Part shown: positions 13,101 to 20,501 of the stretch, one piece after another | Layout of the letters: each line of letters opens with the position of its first letter | Numbering within the stretch: position 1 is the first letter of the stretch | Assembly: GCA_040756745.1 (NCBI GenBank) | Contig: JBFLYO010000043.1 | Coordinates: 1 to 23,952 of the forward strand | DNA length: 23,952 nucleotides | Direction: 5' to 3' | Source of the DNA: JBFLYO01 sp040756745 | GTDB taxonomy: Bacteria; Bacteroidota; Ignavibacteria; UBA10030; UBA6906 | Notes under the pieces: generated by a model | What the model was told of the DNA's origin: nothing | The model's database searches: none | What the model saw: the letters and a program-made list of their open reading frames with translations, nothing else | Made by a program: the position numbers and the translations under genes

Positions 13101-14165
13101 TCAGTGGTGTTCGAGTGTAGGTGTTGACTTGAGCAGGTTCAGCGCTTCTGCCAGAATGAGTTCCGGTGAGTATCGGGTCAGGCAATGGACATCGCCAAAT
13201 CTGCACGCTGGTTCCATGCACGCACAGCAGGGGAGGTCGGATGAATCAAGTGTCACCGAGCGCTCTCCGTACGGGGCCGACCACTGATGTCTGCTTGAGC
13301 CAAAGAGGGCAACGATCGGGACTCCCGCTGCCCAGGCCATGTGCATGAGACCCGAATCCTCCGTTACCATCACGTCGGCCAGGGAGAGGACCTCAAACGC
13401 TTCCCGCAGTGTCGTTGAGTGTGAGAGATCGATGACGTCAGGTCCGACAGCCCCGTGGATGGCGGAGGCAACCCTTCTGACCCGTTCTGTCCCCAGGATA
13501 AGAAACGTGACGGGCATCGCCTCGCGCCACCTGATACAGAGTTCAACATAGTTGCGCTCCGGCCAGTTCCTCGTGGGCCAGAGCCCCCCCGGATTGATGA
13601 TCACCAGCATTCTTCCCTCCCTGTGGCCGTGTGCTGCGAGCAGAGCCCGGGCTTGCTGCGCGCGAGCGGGTGGGATGCAGACGCTGGGCGGTCGTTTCGG
13701 GAAGTCGAGACCGCTGCGCGTGATCGTGTCGGTGATGCGGATCCAGGCCGGACGGAGAGAGAACCGGTCGAACTCCCCCCATGACGGGGGAGATGCGATC
13801 CGTCGCATGATCCTGGTCATCCAGTTTCTCTGTAGGTCGATGACCAGGTCATACCTTCGCCGCCGCAATGTCCCTCCCAAGCGTAGGGCCCTCAACAATC
13901 GCGCCGTGCGGGAACCGGCCGTGACACAGGTAAATATTCCGTGAAAGAGCTCCGCCGCATCGGCAAGTCCGGCAGCGGCTGGGGATGTGACGAGGTCGAT
14001 CCGCGTCCCGGGCATCATTGCGCGGAGTGATGCCGCTGCGGGAAGGATGAGAGCCACATCGCCAATTGCGTGAAGCCTCATCAGCAGAATACTCTTCGGG
14101 GCGGTCTGACCCCGCCAGGGGGCGAAGGATCGATGCTCAACCGTTCCCGCTCCGCGCATGATCAT
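13101..14165 (-). CDS. glycosyltransferase family 9 (heptosyltransferase-like)
   Basis: This is a 354-residue GT-B enzyme of the ADP-heptose:LPS heptosyltransferase family. Seen: SILLMRLHAIGDVALILP (25-42) with the catalytic-loop Asp at 36, VIINPGGLWPTRNWP (188-202), and the donor-binding TEDSGLMHMAWAAGVPIVALF (first residue 268, split by TED and SGLMHMA). A Cys cluster follows, CCAC (313-316), C321 and C328, which is common in the C-terminal part of this family. It suggests the operon builds an LPS-core-like or other surface glycan, though the family also includes enzymes with other sugars. The ATG at 14165 overlaps the ABC exporter stop as ATGA. Confidence 0.88.
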   Translation of the reverse strand: MIMRGAGTVEHRSFAPWRGQTAPKSILLMRLHAIGDVALILPAAASLRAMMPGTRIDLVTSPAAAGLADAAELFHGIFTCVTAGSRTARLLRALRLGGTLRRRRYDLVIDLQRNWMTRIMRRIASPPSWGEFDRFSLRPAWIRITDTITRSGLDFPKRPPSVCIPPARAQQARALLAAHGHREGRMLVIINPGGLWPTRNWPERNYVELCIRWREAMPVTFLILGTERVRRVASAIHGAVGPDVIDLSHSTTLREAFEVLSLADVMVTEDSGLMHMAWAAGVPIVALFGSSRHQWSAPYGERSVTLDSSDLPCCACMEPACRFGDVHCLTRYSPELILAEALNLLKSTPTLEHH

Positions 14166-15832
14166 GCCGGTCGGCGCGAGTACAGCCGGCCGTCGCGCAA
14201 CGCTACAACGCGATAGCCACGCGGGAGGTATTCATGATGGTGGCTCATAATGATCGTCGTGAGTCCATTCCGGTCGCGCAACAGCGCGCGCCAGACGTGC
14301 CGTTCGATCCGCTCGCCCAACATCGCGTTGACCTCATCAAGCAGCAGGAGGGGAGGGCGATGCATTATCGCTCGAGCGATGGCGAATCTGGCCTTTTCGC
14401 CGCCGCTCAACGTCACCCCCCGTTCGCCGATGACCGTCTCGAGGCCCTGAGGAAGCTTCTTCATCACATCATCAAGTGCCGTGATGGCGAGGACCTCCCG
14501 CAGCCGTTCATCATCCGTCCCGGCGCCTCCCCATTCGATGTTTTCCCGGGCTGAGGCCCTGAAGAGTACGGGGTCCTGGCCTGCATAACCGATGCCGCGG
14601 AGCAGGGCCTCGGAGGAGAACAGAGTCAAAGGATGGCCGCCGATCCGGATCTCTCCCTCTGCAGGGGTCAGCAGTCCGATGATGAGATTCCCCAGGGTCG
14701 ATTTTCCGCTGCCTGAAGGGCCGGTGAGGAGGAGCGTCTCTCCGGGTTCGACGGCCAGCGAGGCGCCGTTCAGAACAGAGGGCCCTCCGTCGTATGCGAA
14801 ATGCACCTCCTTCACTTCCAAGCGCCCCTTCACCGGCAGATGAGCATCAGCGTCCCGGAGCACGGGCGGGGGAGGCGCCTCACACATGAGCCGATGTGAT
14901 CGTTCAAACGCTCCAGCGATCCCGCGGTACGTCAGGAACACCCGCCCTGCTGCAATGGCCGCCATGAGAAACGTATACGCGTAAAAGTAGAATGCGATCA
15001 TATCGCCGATGCCCGTGTCGGGAATCCGGCCGTCCGCAGTTCCCATGAAGAAAATCGAAACGAGAAGGATCGACATAAGAAAAGTGACCGATTGAGTGAC
15101 GCCGACGTGAATGCGTGATGCGGAGCGCTCGGCTTCCAGCGCCGCCCCCTGCATCTCGGCGTAACGGTGTGCGTGCCTCTTCTCGCGTCCGAAGGCCTTC
15201 ACGTCCCTGATGCCCACGATCGATTCTTCGAGGAGCGCGTTGGACTCGGCATGAAGGGCGGTACTCGTGCCGAACAGTGCGGTGATGCGGCGTGAGAAGA
15301 CCACGGCCGACGGCAGCGGGATCACCATCAGGAGCAACACGATAGTTGCGCCGGGGAAATTCAGGCTGGCCATGGCGATCAGGCACCCTGCCATGACGAG
15401 TCCGTTCTGAAGGAAGGGGGCCAGCAGATTGGCAAAAATGGGCTGCAGTCTGCTGAAGTCCTCCATGGCCCTTGAAGAGAGCTCGCCGGCCCGTTCTCTT
15501 CCGAAGAAGTTCAGGGGACGTCGGAGGAGCATCGAAAAGAACTCCACGCGGAGCGCGTTGCGCAACCGGTACCCGAGGGTCTGGAGCTCCACTTGTTGTA
15601 CGTAACCGGCGACCGACGAAGCGAGGAACACCAGCACAAGCACAATCGCCACCAGACCGGGATCCGGGCCGCGTCCCGTTCCGCTCAACCTGTCCGCCAT
15701 CAGCTTGAGGAGCCAGGGGTAGAGCAGCGATGCAGCCGAAACGAAGAAGACGGCTGCCATACACCATGCGATACGTCCACGCCATGGCCTGGCGAACGAC
15801 CAGAGAAATGCGATACGTCCCGACGCGTTCAC
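14162..15832 (-). CDS. MsbA-like ABC exporter (half-transporter)
   Basis: This is a 556-residue type IV ABC exporter: six membrane helices in residues 15-305, then the nucleotide-binding domain, presumably acting as a homodimer. ATPase motifs: Walker A GPSGSGKST (371-379), Q-loop YAGQD (416-420), signature LSGGE (475-479), Walker B LLLLDE (495-500) and the switch His in MSHHH (529-533). The D-loop is NAMLG (502-506) instead of SALD, so the conserved Asp is missing although the catalytic E500 is present. In MsbA-type proteins the substrate is a lipid or lipid-linked glycan flipped across the inner membrane, which fits the adjacent glycosyltransferases. It is slightly shorter than most MsbA homologues. 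ATGA overlaps join it to both neighbours. Confidence 0.92.
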   Translation of the reverse strand: MNASGRIAFLWSFARPWRGRIAWCMAAVFFVSAASLLYPWLLKLMADRLSGTGRGPDPGLVAIVLVLVFLASSVAGYVQQVELQTLGYRLRNALRVEFFSMLLRRPLNFFGRERAGELSSRAMEDFSRLQPIFANLLAPFLQNGLVMAGCLIAMASLNFPGATIVLLLMVIPLPSAVVFSRRITALFGTSTALHAESNALLEESIVGIRDVKAFGREKRHAHRYAEMQGAALEAERSASRIHVGVTQSVTFLMSILLVSIFFMGTADGRIPDTGIGDMIAFYFYAYTFLMAAIAAGRVFLTYRGIAGAFERSHRLMCEAPPPPVLRDADAHLPVKGRLEVKEVHFAYDGGPSVLNGASLAVEPGETLLLTGPSGSGKSTLGNLIIGLLTPAEGEIRIGGHPLTLFSSEALLRGIGYAGQDPVLFRASARENIEWGGAGTDDERLREVLAITALDDVMKKLPQGLETVIGERGVTLSGGEKARFAIARAIMHRPPLLLLDEVNAMLGERIERHVWRALLRDRNGLTTIIMSHHHEYLPRGYRVVALRDGRLYSRRPA

Positions 15833-16611
15833 GGTTTCTTCCTCAGGAGAAATGCGATGTGGTCCCCCCCACGCGACAACGGAAAGAGATGAGACACGCG
15901 GGCTTCAACCCTCCAGAGGAACGCAGAGGTTTTTGGGCAGCTCTCGACAAAACGCGTCGACGAGGGAGGGGGTGAGATCACGTTCAACCCAAAGGAGCTC
16001 ACATGCGTGAAGTACGGGGCGGCGGCGTCGCGTATGGTGCTCCATCCGGGATACCAGACCGGCACGCTCCCCGTGCCCATGGGAACCGCCACACGACTAT
16101 TCGACCGTCGCCGAAAGGCCGACCGTCGGTCACCCCGGATGAGAAACGCTGCGATCTCCCACGGGGCCCAGCGGCCGAGGAAACTCAGGACTCCGCTCCC
16201 CGCCGGCGCAAGAATTCTGTGGCAGTGGAGGAAGAACTTCGAAAGGTCGCCGATACAATTGAGCACGCCGAAATTCGAAAACACGCCGTCGAACGAGCCG
16301 GACGCAATTGACGAGAGATCTGTTGCGTCGAGAGTGCGGATCATCAGTTGGACGCCTTCTGATGCAGCCCTCGATGCTGCTCTCTCGAGCATTCCGGCGG
16401 CGGCATCTGCCGCTGTAACCTGGAACCCCTCTCGTGCAAGCCGGACCGCATCGATCCCCGTGCCGCAGCCGAGGTCCAGAATCCGGCCGCCCGGCAGGAA
16501 GGAAGAGACGGCTAGAGCATGCATCCGGTTGCGCACGTGAGCGACTCCCGGGAGATTCGAGAACTGTTCGTCGTACCGGAGGGCAATCGCTGAGAATGGA
16601 GAATCGGGCAT
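15829..16611 (-). CDS. class I SAM-dependent methyltransferase
   Basis: This is a 260-residue Rossmann-fold methyltransferase. Motif I is ILDLGCGTGID (44-54), followed by the acidic end of strand 2 at VTAADAAAGML (65-75) and the post-II region TLDATDL. SFDGVFSNFGVLNCI around 103-117 is typical of small-molecule methyltransferases. The C-terminal 100 residues are Arg/Ser/Pro-rich and could hold the acceptor site. No recognisable substrate motif. It lies seven bases after the radical SAM gene and overlaps the exporter start (ATGA), so it belongs to the glycan operon. It may O- or N-methylate the product; that is inference. Confidence 0.87.
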   Translation of the reverse strand: MPDSPFSAIALRYDEQFSNLPGVAHVRNRMHALAVSSFLPGGRILDLGCGTGIDAVRLAREGFQVTAADAAAGMLERAASRAASEGVQLMIRTLDATDLSSIASGSFDGVFSNFGVLNCIGDLSKFFLHCHRILAPAGSGVLSFLGRWAPWEIAAFLIRGDRRSAFRRRSNSRVAVPMGTGSVPVWYPGWSTIRDAAAPYFTHVSSFGLNVISPPPSSTRFVESCPKTSAFLWRVEARVSHLFPLSRGGDHIAFLLRKKP

Positions 16612-16618
16612 CCGGAGG

Positions 16619-17986
16619 TCAGCTCGTAAGATACATTCCGACGAGGGCGGTCTTCGCTTTCAGGAACGCCCGGGCGGTCTCCAGCCGACCTCCCGCTCGC
16701 CGATGCCAGGCTGCCTCGTTGATGATCCTCCTGTTGGCGAACCAGTAGAACCGTTTCGAGTACCGGCCTGCGAGATCGATCATCCTGTCGTTCCATTCGT
16801 TGAAGGGGAGTTCTGGAAGGATCAGATCCCCTTTGCTCTCTTCATAGAAGGGAGTCCCCTTGATCGGATAGGCGACCGTGGTGAGAATGACATCGGGGTT
16901 GGCGCGCTTCACGTGTCGAACCGTTGCTTCGATGTCTGCCCTCGTTTCTCCCGGATATCCGAGCATGACGAACATCCCCACGTCGATTCCATATCTCCGT
17001 GCGAGGCGCGTCATGGCCTGCACCTCCTCGACCTTCACCCCGCGCGACATGGCGTCCAGGATTCGTTGTGATCCCGATTCACTGCCGATCCATACCCGCT
17101 GGCAGCCTGTTGCCACAAGGCCCTTCACAACCTCCTCATTCATGCGGTCTGCGCGCGTGATACACTCATACCGGAATTTCAGACCGTGGTGCCGGACCTC
17201 CTCGACGAACCGGAAGAACCAGCGGTGGTTGATCGTAAATACATCGTCGGCGAACCAGAATGCGTCGGGACGGTATTCGGCGGCGATCGTCGCAAGCTCT
17301 TCCAGGAACAGCGACGGAGACCGCCGGCGATACGTTTCGCCGTAGACGGCGTGACTGCACCATTTGCAGGTGTACGGGCAGCCGCGCATGGAGATGAGGG
17401 ACAGAGACGAGTACCCATGGTGTTGGAGCCAGGCAGACCGATACCGGCTGATCGGCACCTTGGAGCGATCGGGGATCGGCAGCGTATCAAGGTCTGCAAT
17501 CTGCGCACGGGGTGACGTGCGGAACACCGACCCGTCTGCATCGCGGAACACCAGACCCGCAACGGTGCGCAACGCCCCGGGGGTGCATTCGGGAAGCCTG
17601 AGCAATTCTGTGACCGTCAATTCCCCTTCGCCGATCACCACGGCGCCCGCTCCGGCAGCCAGGAATTCTTCCGCGTAATGCGGAGGCTCTGGGCCCCCGA
17701 CAAGGACGAACGCCCCCGCTTCACGCGCCTCTGCGATCATCGCCAGAGCGGCAAATTTCGTCATCATCGTGATATAGATGCCTACCACCGGCGGGTGAAG
17801 CCGATCGAGGAGGGCAGCGAACTCTTGCGGGGTACCGAACGTGGCATCGAACACCTGTGCGCTGAACCCCTGGCGGGTCAGGTAGGCGGCGATTGAGAGA
17901 ATGCCGAGCGGGGCATAAGGCTTCATGACCCGTTGTTCCGCCGTGTCATGCGCGAGATAATAGGCGTGTGTGAGAAGAATGTCCAT
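16619..17986 (-). CDS. B12-binding-type radical SAM protein (downstream copy)
   Basis: This is a 455-residue protein. An N-terminal Rossmann domain of the cobalamin-binding type (1-140) contains VLVGGPEPPHY (94-104) and VVIGEGELT (116-124). It lacks the DxHxxG loop of methionine-synthase-like B12 domains, as is usual for this class. The radical SAM core carries RGCPYTCKWC (201-210; cluster ligands C203, C207, C210), then ESGSQRILDAM and a GYPGET SAM-binding motif. The C-terminal 70 residues are basic and family-specific. Such enzymes do radical C-methylation, ring formation or other C-C chemistry on lipids and natural products. The opening residues, ILLTHAYYL and KPYAPLG, are shared with the upstream paralogue. 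Only six bases separate the pair. The actual reaction is unknown. Confidence 0.88.
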   Translation of the reverse strand: MDILLTHAYYLAHDTAEQRVMKPYAPLGILSIAAYLTRQGFSAQVFDATFGTPQEFAALLDRLHPPVVGIYITMMTKFAALAMIAEAREAGAFVLVGGPEPPHYAEEFLAAGAGAVVIGEGELTVTELLRLPECTPGALRTVAGLVFRDADGSVFRTSPRAQIADLDTLPIPDRSKVPISRYRSAWLQHHGYSSLSLISMRGCPYTCKWCSHAVYGETYRRRSPSLFLEELATIAAEYRPDAFWFADDVFTINHRWFFRFVEEVRHHGLKFRYECITRADRMNEEVVKGLVATGCQRVWIGSESGSQRILDAMSRGVKVEEVQAMTRLARRYGIDVGMFVMLGYPGETRADIEATVRHVKRANPDVILTTVAYPIKGTPFYEESKGDLILPELPFNEWNDRMIDLAGRYSKRFYWFANRRIINEAAWHRRAGGRLETARAFLKAKTALVGMYLTS

Positions 17987-17992
17987 GCCGGT

Positions 17993-19456
17993 TCAGCGGG
18001 CGCCGGCGAGTCGATGCATCCGGGCGCGGAGGGGAGGGAGCGTGATCGCATGGTAACCGGTTGCAGCAATGCGCCGCAGGCGCCGGGGGTTCACCCGCCA
18101 GGGGGCCATGAGGAGCTCACGCAGCACATCGACACCCTGGAGCATCCGGAGTCGTTTGTGCGTGACGCGGTGGAGGACGCGATAGAAATCCGGCTGATAT
18201 GCGCCTGCGAACAAGAGGTCGAGGTCCTCGCTGTCCACCCAGTTCTGTTTCCTGCCGAGGGATCCCTTCACCGATTCGTAAAATGAGGTACCGGGGAGCG
18301 GATAGGACACCGAGATGCCGATGTCATCAGGTCTGCATTCCTCGACCATCGCGAGCGTCCGTGCGATGTCCTCGATAGTCTCTCCGGGGTAACCGTACTG
18401 CAGGAAGAACCCGACCTTGATGCCTGCGGCCCGCAAGCGCCGTCGTGCTTCATAGATCTGATCGACCGTTGTCCCCTTCTCCATCGCGTCGAGGATTCTC
18501 TGCGACCCCGACTCGGCGCCCACCCACACCGAAGTGCATCCGGCGCGCCGGAGATGTTCGATCGTATTCTCCTTGAGAAGAAGATCCACACGCGCGAGGC
18601 ATTTGAACGGAACGGTCGCCCGCTGCCGGTTCACTTCTTCGCTGAAAGCTTCGACCCATCCCGGTTTCAGGCCGAAGATGTCGTCACAGAACCAGATATG
18701 GTCCGGGCGGACCAAGTCGCGGAGGAAAATCATCTCTGCCACGACGTTCGCCGGCGATCGGGTGTTGTACACCTGCCCGTAGATCGGTTTGGCGCACCAG
18801 TTGCAATGGAACGGACAACCACGCGTGGTGACCATGTTGACAGAGAAATAGCCGTGCCGTCGGTACCACACGCTTCGGTAATGCTCGACATCCACAAGGT
18901 CCCAGGCGGGGAAGGGGAGGACATCAAGGTGTCTCATGACTTCACGTGCCGCAGTCACGGCGGTGCTGCCAGGGCCCCGGTACGCTAGCCCTGCGATCTG
19001 CTCCACGGGCTTCCCTTTGTGCAGGATGCTCTCGAGGAGCTCTGCAAGGGTCTGCTCCCCCTCGCCGCAGATCACATACTCCGCTCCGTGCGTTAGGTAC
19101 TCCTCGATGTGATCGACGGGGTCCGAGCCATGGACGATTACTCTGCACCCCGCCTCGCGTGCGAATTCCGACATCCGGAATGCCGCCATGCGCATCCGGC
19201 TCAGGCACATCTTTGTGAGATAGTTGAAGTCGTCGTCGTAGATGACAACTACGCGCGGGCGGTGCGTATGAATCATCGCGAGGATGTCGGACTCTGATTC
19301 CGCGAGCATGCTGTCGAACAGCGCCGCCGTGAAACCGCGCTGCCGGGCCGTCGCAGCGGCGTACAGTGTGCCCAGCGGTGGGTACGGGGACATGGCCCGG
19401 TACTCCTTCGGATCGAAGCGGAGGAAATACGAGTGCGTGAAGAGGACGTCAACCAT
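17993..19456 (-). CDS. B12-binding-type radical SAM protein (upstream copy)
   Basis: This is a 487-residue paralogue of the next gene. The N-terminal domain (1-150) has VLFTHSYFL and SPYPPLG near the start and VICGEGEQTLAEL (128-140). The radical SAM cluster site is RGCPFHCNWC (212-221; C214, C218, C221). Later come FCDDIFGL, ESGSQRILDAM and YGYPGET. The C-terminal region is Arg-rich. Relative to the partner it has an insertion around residues 75-100 (DDDFNYLTKMCLSRMRMAA). It is the second gene of the operon, 23 bases after the NTase-like gene. Two such enzymes in tandem suggest two successive radical steps on the same substrate or a heteromeric pair; neither is shown by the sequence. Confidence 0.88.
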   Translation of the reverse strand: MVDVLFTHSYFLRFDPKEYRAMSPYPPLGTLYAAATARQRGFTAALFDSMLAESESDILAMIHTHRPRVVVIYDDDFNYLTKMCLSRMRMAAFRMSEFAREAGCRVIVHGSDPVDHIEEYLTHGAEYVICGEGEQTLAELLESILHKGKPVEQIAGLAYRGPGSTAVTAAREVMRHLDVLPFPAWDLVDVEHYRSVWYRRHGYFSVNMVTTRGCPFHCNWCAKPIYGQVYNTRSPANVVAEMIFLRDLVRPDHIWFCDDIFGLKPGWVEAFSEEVNRQRATVPFKCLARVDLLLKENTIEHLRRAGCTSVWVGAESGSQRILDAMEKGTTVDQIYEARRRLRAAGIKVGFFLQYGYPGETIEDIARTLAMVEECRPDDIGISVSYPLPGTSFYESVKGSLGRKQNWVDSEDLDLLFAGAYQPDFYRVLHRVTHKRLRMLQGVDVLRELLMAPWRVNPRRLRRIAATGYHAITLPPLRARMHRLAGAR

Positions 19457-19479
19457 ACGGTGCGTTCGCGTCGTCGCGC

Positions 19480-20385
19480 TTAATCGAGAACCCCGTATGA
19501 CCGGAGCGCATTCTCATAGCGATTGAGGATGGCACCCTGAACGTTCCCGGCATACGCGCGGGACTCGGTCTTGGTTGAGCGGAAGATGCTCGCGCGGGTT
19601 TCGGCGTCGAATTGGGGGTAACGTGTGGCCCATACCGACTCCATCATGCGCAGGAGAGAGGAGTCGATGCGGTCAAGCGGGAAAAGCTCCAGCACTCGTT
19701 CGGTCAGCCGCTGGAAAATGCTGTGCCTGTTGTTCGCCGGAGGCGCGTTGAGGAGCGAGGCATCGAAATTCGGAAAGAAGTCGGTGATCCAGCCGTTCGC
19801 CTCAAGATAGGCCTCAAACATCTCCTCGTTATACAGCGCTTTGAGCTGGGCGATCTCCGTGGCCTGATAGATGTTTTGCTCGTCGACCCTCAATCCGTTT
19901 GCGGCGGTGAACAGATTGAGGCAGAAGAACTTTTTTCGGTTCAGGAGGAACGTCTTCTTGAACATGATCAGGAGCGATCGGGTAATCCAGAGGCGCCCGG
20001 GAACGGTAATGACGAAAAAATCCACGTCGCCTCCGGGTCCCGAGACATTTTTGGACAGATCGCCGGAGACATATACCCCTCGCACGAACGGGCACCGCTT
20101 GATGACATGAGTCGAAACCCTGGCCCATCGCCACATCGACCTGGCGCGCCGATGGCCTGCGATGCGGCGGTCGACTACTGCAGCGCTCCTCCCCGGCACG
20201 AAGTAGTAGCCCCGGTCTGCGCCGATGTCTCCGGCTGCGGCCAGATCCTCGACAGTTCGCGTAAAGGAGGGGAACGACTCCACTCGCACCGGGAGAAATG
20301 CGTGAAGCTCCCGTATTGTCAGGGGGTATTCCCAGAGGTCGTAGTAGAGCAGAGTCTGGAGAACTTCACGGCGGAGGAGTCTCAT
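19480..20385 (-). CDS. NTase-fold protein leading the radical SAM/glycan operon
   Basis: This is a 301-residue protein with an N-terminal helix-rich, winged-helix-like part (1-85). Next comes VYVSGDLSKN (104-113) and GGDVDFFVIT (118-127), which read as the G(S/D)...DxD catalytic signature of the nucleotidyltransferase fold (D120, D122). The rest, RLWITRSLLIMFKK then CLNLF, resembles uncharacterised NTase-like proteins I recall from Bacteroidota. The usual GS dipeptide is GD here. It could transfer a nucleotide to a small molecule or protein, or be a non-catalytic relative. It is the first gene of the nine-gene operon and diverges from the PASTA gene. Fold assignment is moderate; function is unknown. 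Confidence 0.7.
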   Translation of the reverse strand: MRLLRREVLQTLLYYDLWEYPLTIRELHAFLPVRVESFPSFTRTVEDLAAAGDIGADRGYYFVPGRSAAVVDRRIAGHRRARSMWRWARVSTHVIKRCPFVRGVYVSGDLSKNVSGPGGDVDFFVITVPGRLWITRSLLIMFKKTFLLNRKKFFCLNLFTAANGLRVDEQNIYQATEIAQLKALYNEEMFEAYLEANGWITDFFPNFDASLLNAPPANNRHSIFQRLTERVLELFPLDRIDSSLLRMMESVWATRYPQFDAETRASIFRSTKTESRAYAGNVQGAILNRYENALRSYGVLD

Positions 20386-20396
20386 GGGATCTGTCG

Positions 20397-20425
20397 AATA
20401 TCAGGAGAAATGGAGAATGACGCAA
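20397..20425 (-). promoter_or_regulatory. possible promoter of the nine-gene operon
   Basis: On the minus strand TTGCGT (20425-20420) and GATATT (20402-20397) are 17 bases apart, matching the sigma70 elements in three and four of six positions. Initiation near 20390 would leave a leader of only about five bases before the ATG at 20385. Weak match, listed because it is the only one with correct spacing in this divergent gap. Confidence 0.28.
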
Positions 20426-20441
20426 GAAGGGTGGCGTTCCC

Positions 20442-20470
20442 TTGTAGTTTGGTGGTGCGTTCGCTATATT
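20442..20470 (+). promoter_or_regulatory. sigma70-like promoter for PASTA gene and rpe
   Basis: TTGTAG (20442-20447) and TATATT (20465-20470) are exactly 17 bases apart, with four and five matches to consensus. Start near 20477 would give a leader of about 25 bases before the ATG at 20502. The gap 20386-20501 therefore seems to carry divergent promoters. Confidence 0.5.
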
Positions 20471-20501
20471 GGGCCCATTGAGACAGCCCCGTCCTCATCG
20501 T

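Noticed and set aside
13101..14165. Naming the GT9 protein waaC or waaF
   Set aside because: Family motifs are clear, but heptose biosynthesis and Kdo genes are not in the window and GT9 members use other sugars as well.
14904..15785. 293-codon minus-strand frame inside the ABC exporter
   Set aside because: It is an alternative frame of a gene with clear ABC motifs; the translation is low-complexity Arg/Gly/Pro.
16619..19456. Calling the radical SAM pair BchE, HpnJ or another named enzyme
   Set aside because: The shared architecture covers many activities, and no substrate-specific residue or neighbouring bacteriochlorophyll or hopanoid gene supports a name.
19612..20481. 289-codon plus-strand open frame opposite the NTase-like gene
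   Set aside because: No start or ribosome site, no recognisable motif, and it would run into the promoter region of the PASTA gene. The minus-strand product has coherent NTase features.
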